Below, in pieces: positions 1 through 14,500 of a stretch of DNA of 64,000 bases. The notes beneath the pieces were generated by a model that made no database searches, was not told the DNA's origin, and saw only the letters and a list, made by a program, of their open reading frames with translations. The number at the start of each line of letters is the position of its first letter. Within the stretch, counting starts at the first letter, position 1. The DNA lies in NCBI RefSeq assembly GCF_002078875.1, contig NC_034412.1, positions 29,062,626 to 29,126,625 of the forward strand. The letters are read 5' to 3'. The position numbers were made by a program, and so were the translations under genes. This DNA is from Numida meleagris (lineage: Eukaryota > Chordata > Aves > Galliformes > Numididae).

Positions 1-2609
1 TCTTGTGTATATTGTCAGTAATTAATGGTAAATGTTGTTAATGAAAAAAATCACGAAGTGTTGGAATACAAGCTAGTTTAAATCCTAAGGAAGATGGGGA
101 CATGGCTATCAGATTGCTCAGTGTACTGCAAATAGGATGTTTTTTCTCATGTGAACTGAATTAAAGCACACTAACTGCATATCTGTTTTTCAAAACCTTC
201 ATAAATCTCACATTTCCCTCCTAAGCTGTTAAACTATTGAATTTTTTCATCCTTGTCCTAATTTCAATTTACTTTTGAAGTTGAATATATGTAACTTAAC
301 TCAGAAATTTTCTGGCAGGAAGTTGCAAGGTCCTGTTTTGGTACTTGGGGAACATGTGAACAGGATTACTTTACACTGTTAAGAAAAAGACTCATGGGCT
401 GCTCAAAAGAAGATATTCTGTCAAAGAATGTGGAGATGTGTGGCCAAAATTTCACTGAATTTGTCACAAGCAGTACCTTGATGAAGTTAAAGTATAACAT
501 GAAGATGGGACTATGCTCTGAGATGTACAGCTGTAGTCTTATAACAGAAGGAGAAATTACATCTGGAATTAGATTGAACTGTGTAGTTTTGTACTGTGGA
601 CTAACCTAATACAGACATAGCCAACTTGAAAGCATTTCCAAGTTCTTCACTAGAACAGAATGTGACCTAATGTATGTGATGGAATAGATTGGGATTCCAC
701 TCTGCCTTAATCTTCAGGGACCTCCAAGCTGTGTTTAGACAAAAGCTATGGTACCTTTATGTCTCTTTTCCTTTTTTCATATCCTGAATGCTTACAGTTC
801 TATTTTTAATGTTCCTGCATAAAGATGATAGCTTCCTAGGATGTGTGATTCTCTTGCTTCTTTTCCTTCAGATTTCCTAGGTTAGAGTTGCAGCATAGCT
901 TTTTGTAAGTTGAAGACGTGAATAACATTTATCCCCAGAAGATTTTCAAGTACTAAAGCTATGGAATATTTGAAGTTCAGCACGCTGAGAATTGCACTCT
1001 CATGTCTTTAAAAATAAATAGGAATGCATGCCTTGTGTGTGTACGTGTGCCCTCACATAAGCTCTTAGGCCGGACTAGCGACGACTGATGGGAATTTTAC
1101 TTTGTCTCTAATGTTGTGGAGCAAAATACTCAATATTAGAAGTGTTTCATAGATCAACCTCATTGTGTCTGCTGACCATATCTTACTCTCAAGTTTTCTG
1201 TTGATTGCAGAGCATTTGTTTGCTCTATGCTGAGAGTGATGTGTGTTTAAGTATGCTTGTGAAGTGCAGAATAAAATGGTAATTATCGGTTCATATCTTA
1301 GTTATGTGAGGCAGTAGTCTAAAGTAGCTTATTAGTTGTCTGGAAGAAATACCTAATTTCTTTACATGTCTTTGTGTATCGCATAAGAACATGACAAGAA
1401 TGACTGCAAATATCTAGAGATTTGCAAGAATATGTTCGTATCAATCCCCAGTTTTCACAAAAGGGTAGTAGAAGGTATCAAATAGATTTTAATGAAATGG
1501 ATTACATTATTCTGTGAAGCAAAACTGTAGTTAGACACTAGCAGTGCTTATCTGTTGTAAAATGTGATACTGTCTTACATAGTTTGTGTTTTGAAATACT
1601 CTTGCTTGTCAAGCAGGTTGGCTTTTAATGTGAATGTGAGGGAATCTAGAAGTTTTAGGAAGAGTTTGACTGTGACTTTCCATCCCTGTAGCTGGACAAT
1701 TCAACAGCATGACTGTTAGGAAGCATTTCTCTTAAAACATTGCAAGCTACTATCATAGTAGTAATAAAGTTCAGTGTATGAATAACACCTTTATAAGATT
1801 TATTTTCACAACTATTTCTGCTTTAAAATTTTTTTTTGTTTTAGTGCAGGCAAAGGATAGTAATTTGCACTCATTTAAAGATCTGAAACGTTCTAGTGCT
1901 AGTGGCAGCTAAACTCCCTACAGATGTAAAATTATGCACATTATTTATACAACTGATTTGAAATATATCAGTGTTCAGCTTTTACTTATGCTGGTATAAA
2001 ACATAACTATGCTTAAAAATCAAGAAGACGTATTTTCAGTTTTGACAATTGAATTTTTTCAGTTGCTTCAGTTAGGTAGCTTTAGCCAAACAGCTTGCTC
2101 ATTAGACCAAAAAACCTGCCAAGAGTAATCAAGCATAGGGATGAAACAAAAGACATTGTGATTTACTGTTTTATGCATGGCATTTATCAAGAGAAATGCT
2201 TGAATGAAGGGAAGAAAAAAAGGAAAAAAAGCAGGGAAAAAAATCTTCATAATGTGGAATTAATGACTATCATAAAATTTGAATACCTCAGTGATGTGCA
2301 GTCAGCCAATCCTGTAGTGCCTGAATTGTTGTAGGAATTCTTTCAAATAGTGTATTTTTAAGGAATGTGGATCATGGTGAAGTAGTTTTTTTCTACATTT
2401 CTCAAGCCTTCGTTGTGTGTTTCACTGGGATAATGTCCTATTAAATTGGACTACAGTCCTGTTTGTGTGGAGTCCTTGATTGTTCAATTGAGGTCACTGA
2501 GAACATGTTCACTGATTTTTTTGAGAGGTGGTGTATATCTTTAATTATGCCAGTATGCTTGTTTAAAATCATTGTATGAAAACTAAGTCTATAAAATGCA
2601 CTTCTGAAT
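1..2609 (+). other. SPOCK3 intron, unique AT-rich sequence
   Basis: I see no gene, RNA or transposon here. Small open frames (for example 394-609) have no recognisable motif, no splice context and the composition of random AT-rich intron. A short CpG-bearing patch near 1069-1085 stands out only slightly. Confidence 0.7.
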
Positions 2610-2895
2610 ATATTTTGCCACTCCTCATATATCTTCCCCTCTAGAACCTTCATCACCTTTGTAGCTCTCCGCTGGATGTTCGCTAATAGCTTTATATTCG
2701 TTTTGTACTGTGGTGCCCCAAACTGCAAGCAGTATTGAAGGTGAGGCCACAGCAGTGCATTGTAGGAAGGAGCATTCCCTTCCCTCAGCTGCCTGGCAAT
2801 GTAGTGCTTTTGCACAACATTGCATTTGCATGCACCTCAGGGTATGTCAGGCCTTCCTGACTGCCTGGGCACACTGTTGGCTCCTGTGAACTTGA
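2610..2895 (-). mobile_element. Old CR1 LINE fragment
   Basis: The minus strand between about 2640 and 2815 reads a worn CR1 reverse-transcriptase C-terminal segment: an approximation of the family block for ...RPHLEYC.QF.APQ, then IQRRATKVM and LEG. Sequence near 2860-2880 (CTGGGCACACTGTTGGCTC) is the usual CR1 nucleotide context just upstream of this block. The piece is truncated at both ends and clearly more diverged than the CR1 copies further right, so it is an old insertion. It lies antisense to SPOCK3. Confidence 0.75.
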
Positions 2896-3013
2896 ACTGG
2901 AGAACAAACTTAGTCATTCATGCAGCAGAACATCTTTTCATTAGGAAATCCTATTTTGTGGTCTGAAGTGGAATACATATCAAGATGATTGTGGCATATT
3001 TTCTATTTGTTTT

Positions 3014-3074
3014 ATTATGTATAATAATAAATATATAAATATATAAATATAAATATAAAAATATAAATAAAATG
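3014..3074. repeat. AT-rich low-complexity repeat
   Basis: The run is built from ATAAT, ATAAATAT and ATATAAA units, an imperfect TAAATA-type low-complexity tract. Confidence 0.8.
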
Positions 3075-5736
3075 TATAAGAGAAGACTTAATTTGTTGTT
3101 ACTTCTTGGAGCACAGTGAAAAGTGTTCTGCTTTATTTCCTTAAGCTACTGTGTTTATTGGGGTGGGGGGGTGAGGAGGGGTTATTTCTTTTTTAGAACA
3201 AATTACTTTCATGAGTGAATTCCTCACTTGGTTGTTCATTTGATAGAAAACAATCTTTTGATTTCACTGGCCTGAATCAAAATATTTTGTTTGGGTTAAT
3301 TCATCTGATATGATTTCTGCATGTGTGTTTATAGCCCATGTCCACTGATTTGCTGCCTTGTTTCCTGGAGGTGTAGGTACGTGCCTCTGTGCTGCCTTAT
3401 GCACCAGGCTTTTCCAGTGAGTTGCATATTGTATGACACACTCTGCTTACCCCTCTAGCTGAATCATGTGTTGTAGTGGGCAAAACAGTGCTGAGATTCA
3501 ATTAAATGCGAGGGTGGCAATTATTAAGGAGAAGGAAAATCAGACAAGCATTAAAAAATAGCTCTGGAATGCATTGCAATATAATATTACTGAGACTAGA
3601 TTTTCAGGCTGGGTTAGGAAGGCCATTTATACAGATAATAATATTAAAACTAAAGCTGAATAACCTATTTTGTGAGATGTATTAAGGTATTTGCTTCATG
3701 GCTTAATTCTGTGGGAAATTAGTAGAGTTCATGGTAAAGCTAAACAGTGGGAAGGATTTACCTACTTTTTTTTAATCTGAAACAGATTTATTTGAATTTT
3801 CTTTAGAGATCTGCTTCTGGACTAGATTAATCATCTAACACAGTAATTCTGAGATGCCTGAAGTAAGCACTGCCTGCAGTTTTGTGCCTTTCTTTCGTTT
3901 GACAAGTGTATTACTTTTTGTGTCAAAAAAATTGCATTGAGCAAACTGGAACGTACCAAGAAACCAGAGGTCGAGATTCAAATTAGAGCCTCAACTAAGT
4001 AAGAAATATCATATTATAATACAGAGGGTTGATTTCTTGGAAATCTATAGTCTATTTCCTGTTCTTATGATGATGCACACTAATTATTCCACTTGTCTTT
4101 TGAATTCTGAAGTTCTGTTATACTTGTCCTGGGCTTATTTTCTTACAGAGTGACTGGGTCTTTTGATGTTTCCAGTGTTTAAAGCACAAACTTCAAGGAA
4201 GAGTTCAGAACTGGAATGTTTATCTCCTTTCTAGCAGTAGAAAGTGTAAATCTTGAGGTCTTGTTTCTTGCCTTCTGCAAGCTTAAGTTTCTTAAAGAGG
4301 GATTTGAATGACTGTTGTGCTTGTTTAAGTTCAGTACCTCTAACAAAAAAGTGTTGTTTTCCTTCGTGTGTGTGTATATAGGCTTTTACGAAAAACTTAA
4401 CACTTTCTGCTTTTCAAAATACAGTTCCTGTTCTGTGTTTGTTTTTGTTTGTTTTTTTTCTTTTAGGATTTACAACGTTACTAATTTCTGTTACAATCTT
4501 TTACAATATGCAGGGAAAACATCCTACCGTTGAAGCAGGTTGTTCAATGGGAAAAGGGTTTAAGAACTGATCCAGTTACATGGGATTAAGAAGAGGTTGA
4601 GGCCTCTGCTCCAGTGGCATAAAATTAGTTGAAGACCTAATAGTATGTTTTAGCTGTGTGACGTTTAAGTCATTTTTGCTTGAGCTATTAGGAACAAGCA
4701 GTGGAAATGACTGACATCTCTGCTGCCAGTAGATTTAAACAAACAGGGAGAATCCTGAGATGATCTGCAAACACTATGTCCTAGTTTTCTAAGAACAACC
4801 AGGTGTTTTATTTGTTGAATATAAAATAGTTTTACAGCACCTAAGTAACTTTGGCTGTAAAGTTAGAAATAGATACCACAAATATGAAAGAAGTAACTCA
4901 TGTTGTCTTTTGATTTACTGTTTTCTCTGCTCATTTGATATATGTATTTGGTTCTCTTTTTTTTATTTTTTATTTTTAATACAAACAGCAATTAAAACAG
5001 CACTCTGGGAAGAAACTTTGAGGATAGAGGGCTCTTAGAGGAAAAAGTCACCATGGTTTTATGATTGCAAGAAAAGAACAGAATACCATGTTTCATGATT
5101 TCTTGCTGTGAGTGCACAACAGCAGTTTGTGAGACCAAGTTGACCCGAAGGCCTGTAGGTACCCTGAGTTTCTTATCTCATCTACGTCTGGTTTTCCTAA
5201 CTAGACAAGATACTATGTGTGCTTATTTGGGAAAGGAAATTGATTTGGCATTCTTATTTATCAGATTTCAGGTTTGTTTCTGGGAATCCATCTTCTAATA
5301 CACTAGAAAAATACTCATTTCCTTGAAAGCTTTGAGTAATGTAACGAAAATGACTGACTGAGATATTTATAAAGTCCAAGTCTCAGTTTTTACAATGATC
5401 ATTAATGCTTGTGCATACACGTTTGTTGCATTCTCAGCTATGAAGGAGGATGAGATCAAGCTGATTGTTAATATAGCATTTAAACATTAAGATTCATTTG
5501 TAGTCCTGTATCATTGGTCGATATAATTGACATCAGTCCTATAGGGGTTCTGCCACTTGGTTTCTGAGATGAACCAAACTATCAGTGTAATCATACTTAG
5601 TTACTTCAGCTGGGGTAGTAGATGCCTCTATCTCTGTTCTTTATCCAGCATAAAGACTGGGCTTATGGTTACCGTAAGGTGAAGAGCTGGAAATCAGTTG
5701 CTCTAATTCCTTTTTGTTAAGACTTACTGTCTGGCC

Positions 5737-5763
5737 TGTGTGTGTGTGTGTTTTTTTTTTTTT
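5737..5763. repeat. (TG)n followed by poly-T
   Basis: Seven TG units run into a tract of about 14 T. This is a compound microsatellite likely to vary in length. Confidence 0.85.
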
Positions 5764-7697
5764 CTACTGTTCATTTGAATGATTATTTTTTGAGATAGTT
5801 GTTGACTTCATTGGCTTTTAGTATAGATAAGCTGCTGTTGCTGGTCTTCAAATTTATTTCTCATTGCTTTCCTTAAAACCTTTAATAAAATCAACTTATT
5901 TCAAGATAGATGGCATTTAATTAAAAAAAAAAAGTATAATTTCAAGTGTAAAAATATTATGAGAATTCATGTGAATTTTTGCACATACTGTTGGAGAAAG
6001 ATGTACTACAGTGTTATTTGGGTCTTCCTTCCTTTACTAAACACTTAAGACTTTGGTAGTGAATCATGTGCTTGGAAGCTGAAAAGAAGGTAATATTGTA
6101 TAATCAACAGGGGATTAAACTTTTAATTTTCCCTTTTTAAGGTTTTGCTGGTTTTTTTGTAAGCATTTAGATGGTGTTCTCCTCTTATAGCCAAAGATTA
6201 ATTTATTAGGTATTTTGGTGATACTACCATGTGGAGTAAGGTATGTGAAGTTTTGAAACTTTGTGTATTGACTGAAATCCAACCTTTTCATTTATTTGTT
6301 TAGGTTAGAAATGTACTCTTTATTTTGGTCAGCGCTCTGTGGAGTGTGTAATGACTTACTATTTCATATTTAAATATAATTTACTATGAAGATTTAAGTC
6401 ACAGAATGTTTCAATTTCTTTAAATATTTAAAAAGAGTAATTTAGTTGGATTACTTGTGTTTTGTGTTGATAAACTCCTTAAATTTTAGAGCAGAAAGAA
6501 AACAAAACTTGGAGGCATTGATCATGAGGTGGTCAAGCAAGCTAACCCATTCTATTTTGGTGGGAGAAAAGATTGATGTGTTACTGTATCTGTCCAATCA
6601 TGCTACTACTATGATGTAATCTACATGGTTTTGAAATAACTTTCCTGAGATCAGCTCTTAATTAGCATTTAAAAGAAATGGTTGCATTTCTTTGTTTGGC
6701 TTCTAAAATAATTTTATTTACTGAAGAACCACTGTTTTTATTCATAACTGTTAGTTGCATGGGAAATCTGATATTAAATTTAATGGAAGCAGCAGAAATA
6801 TTCAGAATTATGTTTTTGCTCTGATTTTGCAGAGACTTAAGATTTTTTTTTTTTCCTGCACTGCTTGATGTGTATGTGTGCATAGTATTATTTGCTGTGT
6901 AAAACACTCTCGACACAAGATTACTCTGGACACTTCAGAAAGGTAAAATTTCTCTGCTTTGGAAAGATGAATTGTCGTGTCAGTTTCTTTGACAATCTAG
7001 TTTATGGTATTATACAGTGAGGAAAATAAACTACTTGAAAAGCAGTGTCTGAAATAATTTCTTTTTCCCCTTTTGGAAAATATTAGTGTCATTGCTTTTG
7101 TGGATCAAGGGAACTTGCAAATTTCATTTAGTTCAGTTATATGTGCAATATAACTATCCCAAATAAATAATTTGTGGAGGAATTTGCTGCATAGGAGAAA
7201 ATCTTGCTCTAGCGCTTAGTAATATGAGATCAACTGTTTAGAAACTAGCAGATTAATTTATAGGTTACTATTAGTAGATATACTTATCTTGGGCAAATGC
7301 TGATTATTCAGTATTACAAACTTCATTCAGTAGGGTTATACAAAAACAAACTGAAACCATACGCCTTTTCAGTAGTTGATATAGGTCATCTTATTTGGGA
7401 CAGCTTTGAGAATTTCGTGTTTAAAAATAAACCTGAAAGGGAGACAATATTCAAATTTTTACAAATGCCCCTTTCCTCACTCTCATATTTAACAGTAAAC
7501 AGCAATTTGTGTTTTTACAGAAATGTTTTTCATTTGGCAAGCTAGCTTGCATGTCATAAACTTTTAATAACTTCCTTTATTTATGAACCAGCTTAAACAG
7601 TTATTTCTTTAGCTAGAGATTCTTAAGCAGCGTTAGCTGTCTACTGATGTATGCAGAGGACAGACACTCCTTGACTGTGGAAGAGCATGCAACTGAT

Positions 7698-7720
7698 ACA
7701 AAAAAGAAAAAAAAAAAAAG
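7698..7720. repeat. A-rich tract
   Basis: A-rich stretch with a 12-13 A run interrupted by G. No transposon body is recognisable immediately upstream, so it is not clearly a retroposon tail. Confidence 0.6.
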
Positions 7721-10700
7721 CACAAGACCAATCATTTGGGGGAAATCATCACAGTTTTAAAAATGTGGGCCTTCTTTGCAGCTGCAGTATTTAAAAGAAA
7801 GTTCTTTGTTTAGGGAGGCTGGTTTGTCAGGGCAGAATGAGAGAGACAGAAATATTTGAATTAGTAAATTATTGTCATAAAATGGTATTTTTCTGCATAG
7901 CTTTCAGCATTTTAGAGAGAATGATGAAACAGAAACAAAACAAAATGACATCAAGGAACCATTCTTGGTGACGTGGTTGCTGACTTCTATTTGTAAGGCT
8001 GAGCTAGTTGTAGAATTGTGGTTTCTAAAACAAATCTACCCAGAAATATAAGAGGGAAGTATTCAAATGAAAAGTAGTTGGAAGAGACTGCTTCAGAATA
8101 ATAATGTTCACCCAAAGCGGGCATAGACTGCACCTGGGCCCATCCAAAAACTGGACTTTCACTGAAGGTGAGATGTTGTGGAACATGGATGACTGACTAA
8201 CATTAGGAAGTTGTGTTCTGAATGAAGTCCTGCTAGGCACTGCCATCTGGAAGAAGAAAGAAATGGCTGTGCTTACATAAATCCTTTCAGTCTCTCTCTT
8301 CGTTTTCCTGGAAAAGATGTTAAGGATACAGAAATGGTACAAATACAATGCAAATACAAAATTGATATCTCTACAAAACCTTTATTTCCAAAGTAGACAA
8401 AGCAGAAACAGTGCAAACACAATGCTTGCTAAAGATAGTCATTAATCTAAAAAGGGCCATTCAGTCTTTTATTTATGTATTTGTCAATCTGTTTGTTTAT
8501 TTTGGCATGGACATTTCTGTCTCAACATGAATGCTCTTTTTTTTTTGAGACCAGAAAAATTCGATGTGCATTTTTGAAGTCATATATTCACCATGGGTTA
8601 AACTTGATTTTGCTTTTCTAAAGATAGATTTTCATGTTTCACATTCCATGGGACTATTGATGAATTCACCTGAAGATGAAAATAACTTAAATGCATGTAG
8701 GAAGTGGCTGGTTTTTAGAAAATAAGCTTATCCCGTGGGATTTGTTTTGTCTAGTTGTTTAAAAAAAAAAAAAAAGCAAGTCAGACTTGTGTGTGTAAAG
8801 TCTGCACTGTAAAAAGTTACCTACACAGAAATGTTTGAGACTGTAAACAGTCATTTTATTGGTCATAAACAGTAGATATACTTGGTAGGAGAAGTTGCAT
8901 GCTCAAAGGCTTAAGTGTTATGCAACAGCATCTGGAAAAATATCATCAGAGCCATTGTTTGTACCTGAAAAGTTGTCACAGGTTATGTGGTAAATTCAAG
9001 GTAGAATGAAAATGATGTGTTTTATCAACCTATTGAAAAAAATAATGAAAAGTACATGATGAAAGCTGTTGAAAGAAAGCTGCATGTGTGATACATTGCT
9101 ATTTATGCTCCACTGATGTTATGCACTCCCAATTCTTATGATTTTGGAGCAAAGTTAAAATTTATTTGCAGTTGATGCATTTCTTAGTTGTTTCTGTCAG
9201 TGTGCTTTCCCTCCCAACTCCCTCACCCCCACAGAATCACTGATTCATTGTGAAAGCACAAAACGTGGTGCTGCAGTGTGCTTTCAGGATAGGCATATTT
9301 CTTGTTGGATTTTTGAAGTCATTATTTTGTGTAAGGTTTACTTATTTTACTCCAAAGATGTCAAGTATGTGGCTACAACAGGAGCAGGGTGTATGTGTGT
9401 GAATATGATGAATTTTTTTTAACATGGAAGTCCTGTGACTGCTAATTATAGGATTGGGAAATTGTTATTCCTCTGTAGACTAAAAGAAGAAAAAATAGAT
9501 GAGACCAGATGTTCATTTTACTTTTTCTTTAATTCTTATTTTGGAGCTAAGCTTGAAGAAGGGATGTTCTGGATTCTCCTTATTGGATGGGAAGCATAGA
9601 AGAAGCTTGTAGGAAAGTTAAAAGATTTTTAAGCTTTTTTCTTTTGCAGTTAAAATTTCTATAATTCATTATACGTAAAACTATAATAAGGACTCTGGTA
9701 TAAATAAGTATTTGTTACTCCTTTAATTTGGGAAAATTGGAAATACTTAAATCAGTTTGTGATAAATGGACAGCATGTCATCCTTTCCATCTAATTTTTA
9801 TTAAGAGAAGAGAGAAGTTTGGAATGACTTGTCTCCTTAAATTAAAATGGAAGCTCTTATTACAAGTCTTTCTCACTTGCTCAGAAAAGTATTTGTCAGC
9901 AGAACATGAGTCACTTCTGAGGGTATTGATTTCCACTGAGCACTTTTTCTGTTAGTGGTGGAAACTTGTCTTGGGGTTTTACTTCGAAGAGTAAAATAAG
10001 CAACTGATGGAGGTAATATTTTGTTGGAATCAGAAACCATCTACTGAATCAAATCATGATTATGAAATGGCTGTCAACAGATGGTACATGTATATGAACA
10101 TTAGTGGGGAGTAAGTAGGGATGGGTAGCGAAGTACAATGCTTTAGCTATTCCCTCTGATATCTTCCCTGTGGAGGGACTTATGGTGTATCTGTACAGCA
10201 AAATCCTCTCAAGAGGTAGATTATGAATGAAGAGATGGTGGTAATAATGAAAATATAGAAATAGTGTAGCTCTAGTAATGCAGAACTGTAAGCAGACTGA
10301 TTAATACTTTTTCTGAGCCAAGTCTACAAAAAGCACTGTATACCTACCCTTTTTTGACTGTGGTACTTGAACTTGGTATGCAGAAACAGTTTGGATATCT
10401 CTGTAGTACTTTGCTTGAAATATGTGGTCGCACAGCGGAGTATTTTGTGTGGGATAGCATAATGTGAAGATAATTATTAGTAACTCTGCTTGAGGTATTC
10501 TTGCATGATAGTTATTGCATTTGCTTGTACACAGCAGTTAGTTAATTAGTTAAAAAAGTTTTTAAAAAAATGTACCTGTTACGGCTGGCAAGATATTTAT
10601 TAATGAATCTGTCTGAAACAAAAGTTCAATGACAATATTGTAAAAGCAAATCATTGATGTTCAGTGGCTTTGAGGAATGTAATTATCTCATGAATTTTTA

Positions 10701-11569
10701 AACCTGAAACTTGAAAATTATCTCAGTTGTTTATGTACCTATTTTCCTTAGTTGGTAACTACATTTTTAATTCAAGTACAGACAACAAGATGATATTTTT
10801 GTTAAGAACATACACGGCAAGTTGTGTATGAAATTTGCTTTCTCTTTCAAGAATACTTCAGAGTGATCCAAATGCTTATGAGTACCAGAGAAAGACCCCA
10901 TGGAGATTAGTGGCTCTGTTTTCAAATGGTTAACCTGAACTGTTAACTTAAGGAGTAAGAGCAGTAAAAAGAATTAGATTGAGACAGGAAAATAAAATAA
11001 TATGTATGTTGAAGGTATTAGAACAGAGTGGATAGGTGGGTTTTTCCTAATCCATTTCTGATAGTGGCTAGAAACATAAGACAAATTCCAACAAACTAAG
11101 GGGAAGCATTATCTGAGATACTCTTTTATGTCCTTTGATATTCATGCAAGCAGTAATTTGTCTGTTTAACAGCAAGGTAAAGGAAGCCTCTTCCCGTCAA
11201 TATGCTGCTTCAAGGTTTTCAAAGAAAAGAACAGTCTCTGGAAGATAAAAAGTTGAGTTCAAATTCCTTTTAGAAGTATATTTTTTTATAACTTCTGCAT
11301 CTTCTCTTTTTTTTCCTGCAGGGTCGTTTTAGGAGCTTGACACCAAAGTATTGAAACAAGATCATGCTCACGTGGAAAAGCATGTCACTGGACATTGCTA
11401 TCACTGTTGCATGACAGTTCTATGAAAATATTTAAGACAAGCTTCAGATTCTTTAAGTATGTTTATAATACTTGTAATAAAATTGGTATTACAATAGGAA
11501 TTACCTGTTAAAGTTACAGTAACCTTTCTATTTTGTTAAATATGCTCCTGGATGTTACTCTTTTCTTCC

Positions 11570-11589
11570 TTTTTTTTTTTTTTTTTTTT
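11570..11589. repeat. Poly-T tract
   Basis: About 20 consecutive T. There is no recognisable retroposon body next to it. Confidence 0.85.
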
Positions 11590-14500
11590 AATTTCCACTA
11601 TGAAACTAACTGGAAACTGAGAAATTAAGTAAGACATTTATCTTTTAAGCCTTTCAGCTTTGATTAATGTGGCAGTTGAAATGGGAGAAATTTTTGCAAA
11701 AGATTCTATCCCCTGAAAGGTCGTCCCTTTTCTATGTGGTTTGAGTTGTAATTAGAAGCAAGAGTTCTTTAAAAGGAGAGCGAGCTTAATGGGTGTTACT
11801 CTTGATTAAAAGGGCAAATCTGCTATCGGTACAAATTCTGCTTCCCAAGTGTCTGGACTTCCTTCTCAAGAGATCTTTTTCCATTCTTCCTCCCGCCCCC
11901 ATTTGAACCTTGCGTAATTTGCTTTTTCCCTCCATCCTAATACAGAATACAGTCCAGGCAGGGGTAAATTGCTAACATCATCATCAGAGGAATGAAAAGC
12001 CTTCAAGCTGTGTAGATGACCACTTCGGTTTTGCCGTCCGGCTGTTACTGTATCTGTCTTAATTCAGAAGCTGTGGTTTTTGCAAGGTCCGTAGTAACAA
12101 TGTTGTGTAAAAAAAATTTTCCAGCCTGAATAACTTTAGGTAAGGTTTCCTATAGTTCCAATGTAGATTGTTGCTGTAATACTCGTGTTGCTTTTCTTCA
12201 TTGTAATTGTTTCTGTGGATAAATTTCTCTTTGATTGAAATCTCAAGTGCTTGAACACTTCATTACGTGTCTCTGTGTAAGGAAGAAAGTGTCCAGTGGT
12301 AGGGCAAGAGGAATTTTCTCTTAAGAACATTAGGAAAGATACCTTGTTATTCCTCATGGCATGTTAAATCTATCACCCTAAAAATCAGAGAGTAGTTGAA
12401 AAACTTCGAGGAAGAACCTGTCTTGTACATTCAATGTATCTTTATATAGTCATTTTTGTTCATTTACTGAGCAAGAAATAAAAGTAGAATATGACTTCCA
12501 TGGCTTTGACTAGACTGGGAAGACCTTTTAATGCCAGACTGTTTATTATGATTCCTTTAATCATCAGAAATTTCTTTCCCATTATTTCCCTCACCTAATT
12601 CCTTTCACTACTTTTCTAATATTTCAGTTGAAGTTACTGAAGTTGAATTAAGTTTAAGTAATAAAGTAATATTTTATTATTTATTTGTATTACTGTGACA
12701 TTGCCCACCCACCTCTCTTCTCCATGTAAGGTAGATTTGGAAAAGTTCTGTTCTGCTTGGGTAAATTTTGCTATACATTAAAAAAAAACTATTCATTCCT
12801 GTACATCAAGAATTAATTGATTTATGTATCTTGAGGATAATGAAGGCTTAATTCCTTAATTGAGTAACTGGAAGCAAAACTGAGATACTGAGAAAGTAAA
12901 GTTGAGATTCATTTTTCTTTACCACTAGTAGTTTAAAAGTTAGGAGCTTAGCATAAGCTGTTTTTCTCTAGACTTCCTCCGATGTAGGTGGAGACAGATG
13001 TCTGATTTTAAAACAGTTTGTTGCTCTCATGTTGCATTTGAGTTGCCCCTTTAAGGTGACCACTCTTTTCCTTCAGGAAAGCTGGTTGCCCTAGATGCTC
13101 TGTATAGATCAAACGTTTTTAGATGACTCAAGTTATGTGCTGTTTTTCTGGGTTAATTTATGCAATAGACCAACACAGAGATTATAGGTGTTTTGTACAA
13201 GTTAAGGTAGAAGCAACTTTTATTTTTTGTGAATTAAGACTGTAACATAGTCTATAAGCATGCAGATTCTATACTATTTTAGTTATTTCAATGAAGTGTG
13301 ACACTTCAGGGGAAAAATGAAAAGCCTGGTATGACACGTTATTGTGTAGTTAGCTGACCTTTCTCTAAAACATGTTATTCCAAAGATCTACTGAAGCATG
13401 AAAGTAAAAACTCTGTTTGTATGTTCTTCCACTAGGTGTAACGTTATTCTCTAATAGTACGGTAAACTTGAAAAGTTATACCCTGCAGGGACATTTCAAG
13501 CCTGGTATTTCTTTCCCATCTTTTAATCTTGATAAGATTATCGATTAGTTGGTACTCTTTTATGACCACACCCGTGTTGGAGAAGATGCATTGTATATTT
13601 CTGATTTTCTAATTTTTTCTAATTAATAATTTGCATATTTAAACATGGAATGTTGCATCCTGTTTTCTGTTTGGTGTAGAATTGATAGAAGAGTACTGCT
13701 TGAAATTCTTGGAAATCTGTGGAGTGCTATAGTAGGCTTTATATTGGACCTTGAAAATGAAGTTCTATTCAGTGCATGGAGTTGATAGGAAAATCTCTTA
13801 TTGAACGCCCACTCTCCACAGCGTGTTACAGTACTTTCTCTGAAGTATTTTTAGGCATATATATTTTGGCAAGAATTCTGCTCTTGTAGTATTGCTGCAA
13901 TATCTGCAGACCTGGGGTTGCTTTCTCCAGGGAGATATACAATGGCATTTTCACCTGTGATATAATTTAAGGAAGCATAGCGGTATAACCGTGAATTGCT
14001 CTCCTTACTGCTCAGCTAACTACTGCCATTCATTTACAGTAGTTTCAGGGAGAGCTTTCAAAAGCTGTTGATTGGAGTAACAAATTGCGAGATCAGTAGT
14101 AAATTCTATAGAAAGTAAGGCAAAATGACAAAAATGAGTGGTAAGATGCATGCATATCCATGTATAGGTAAAGCTCTTCAGCAAAAACAAGGAAAAATAG
14201 GAGATAAATTAAGCAAGCAAAACAGATTTTCATATGATGTACAAGATGCCATATTTCTTTATGCAGGGAGTGCTTTACATATATTCTTTCTTTAATCAAG
14301 TTGCTACTCTGTATATGATGACAAAAATTGAATCTTGTGACTTTGCACCACAGCTGCTTACTTTTGAGCTCAGAGGAAAAGAGTATGGTGCAGTTTGTGC
14401 AGATGCCTGTGCTGAGACAAAGGCTGGGAGTTCCCTAAATGCTTAAAAACAATTAGGAGATGGATATGATCACTATTTGCAGCATGTTTTCTAAACATCT

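Noticed and set aside
394..609. 71-codon open frame
   Set aside because: No recognisable domain, no splice context and typical of random AT-rich intron.
2068..2334. Overlapping frames on both strands near 2.1-2.3 kb
   Set aside because: Opposite-strand frames over an A-rich tract without motifs; shadows of composition.
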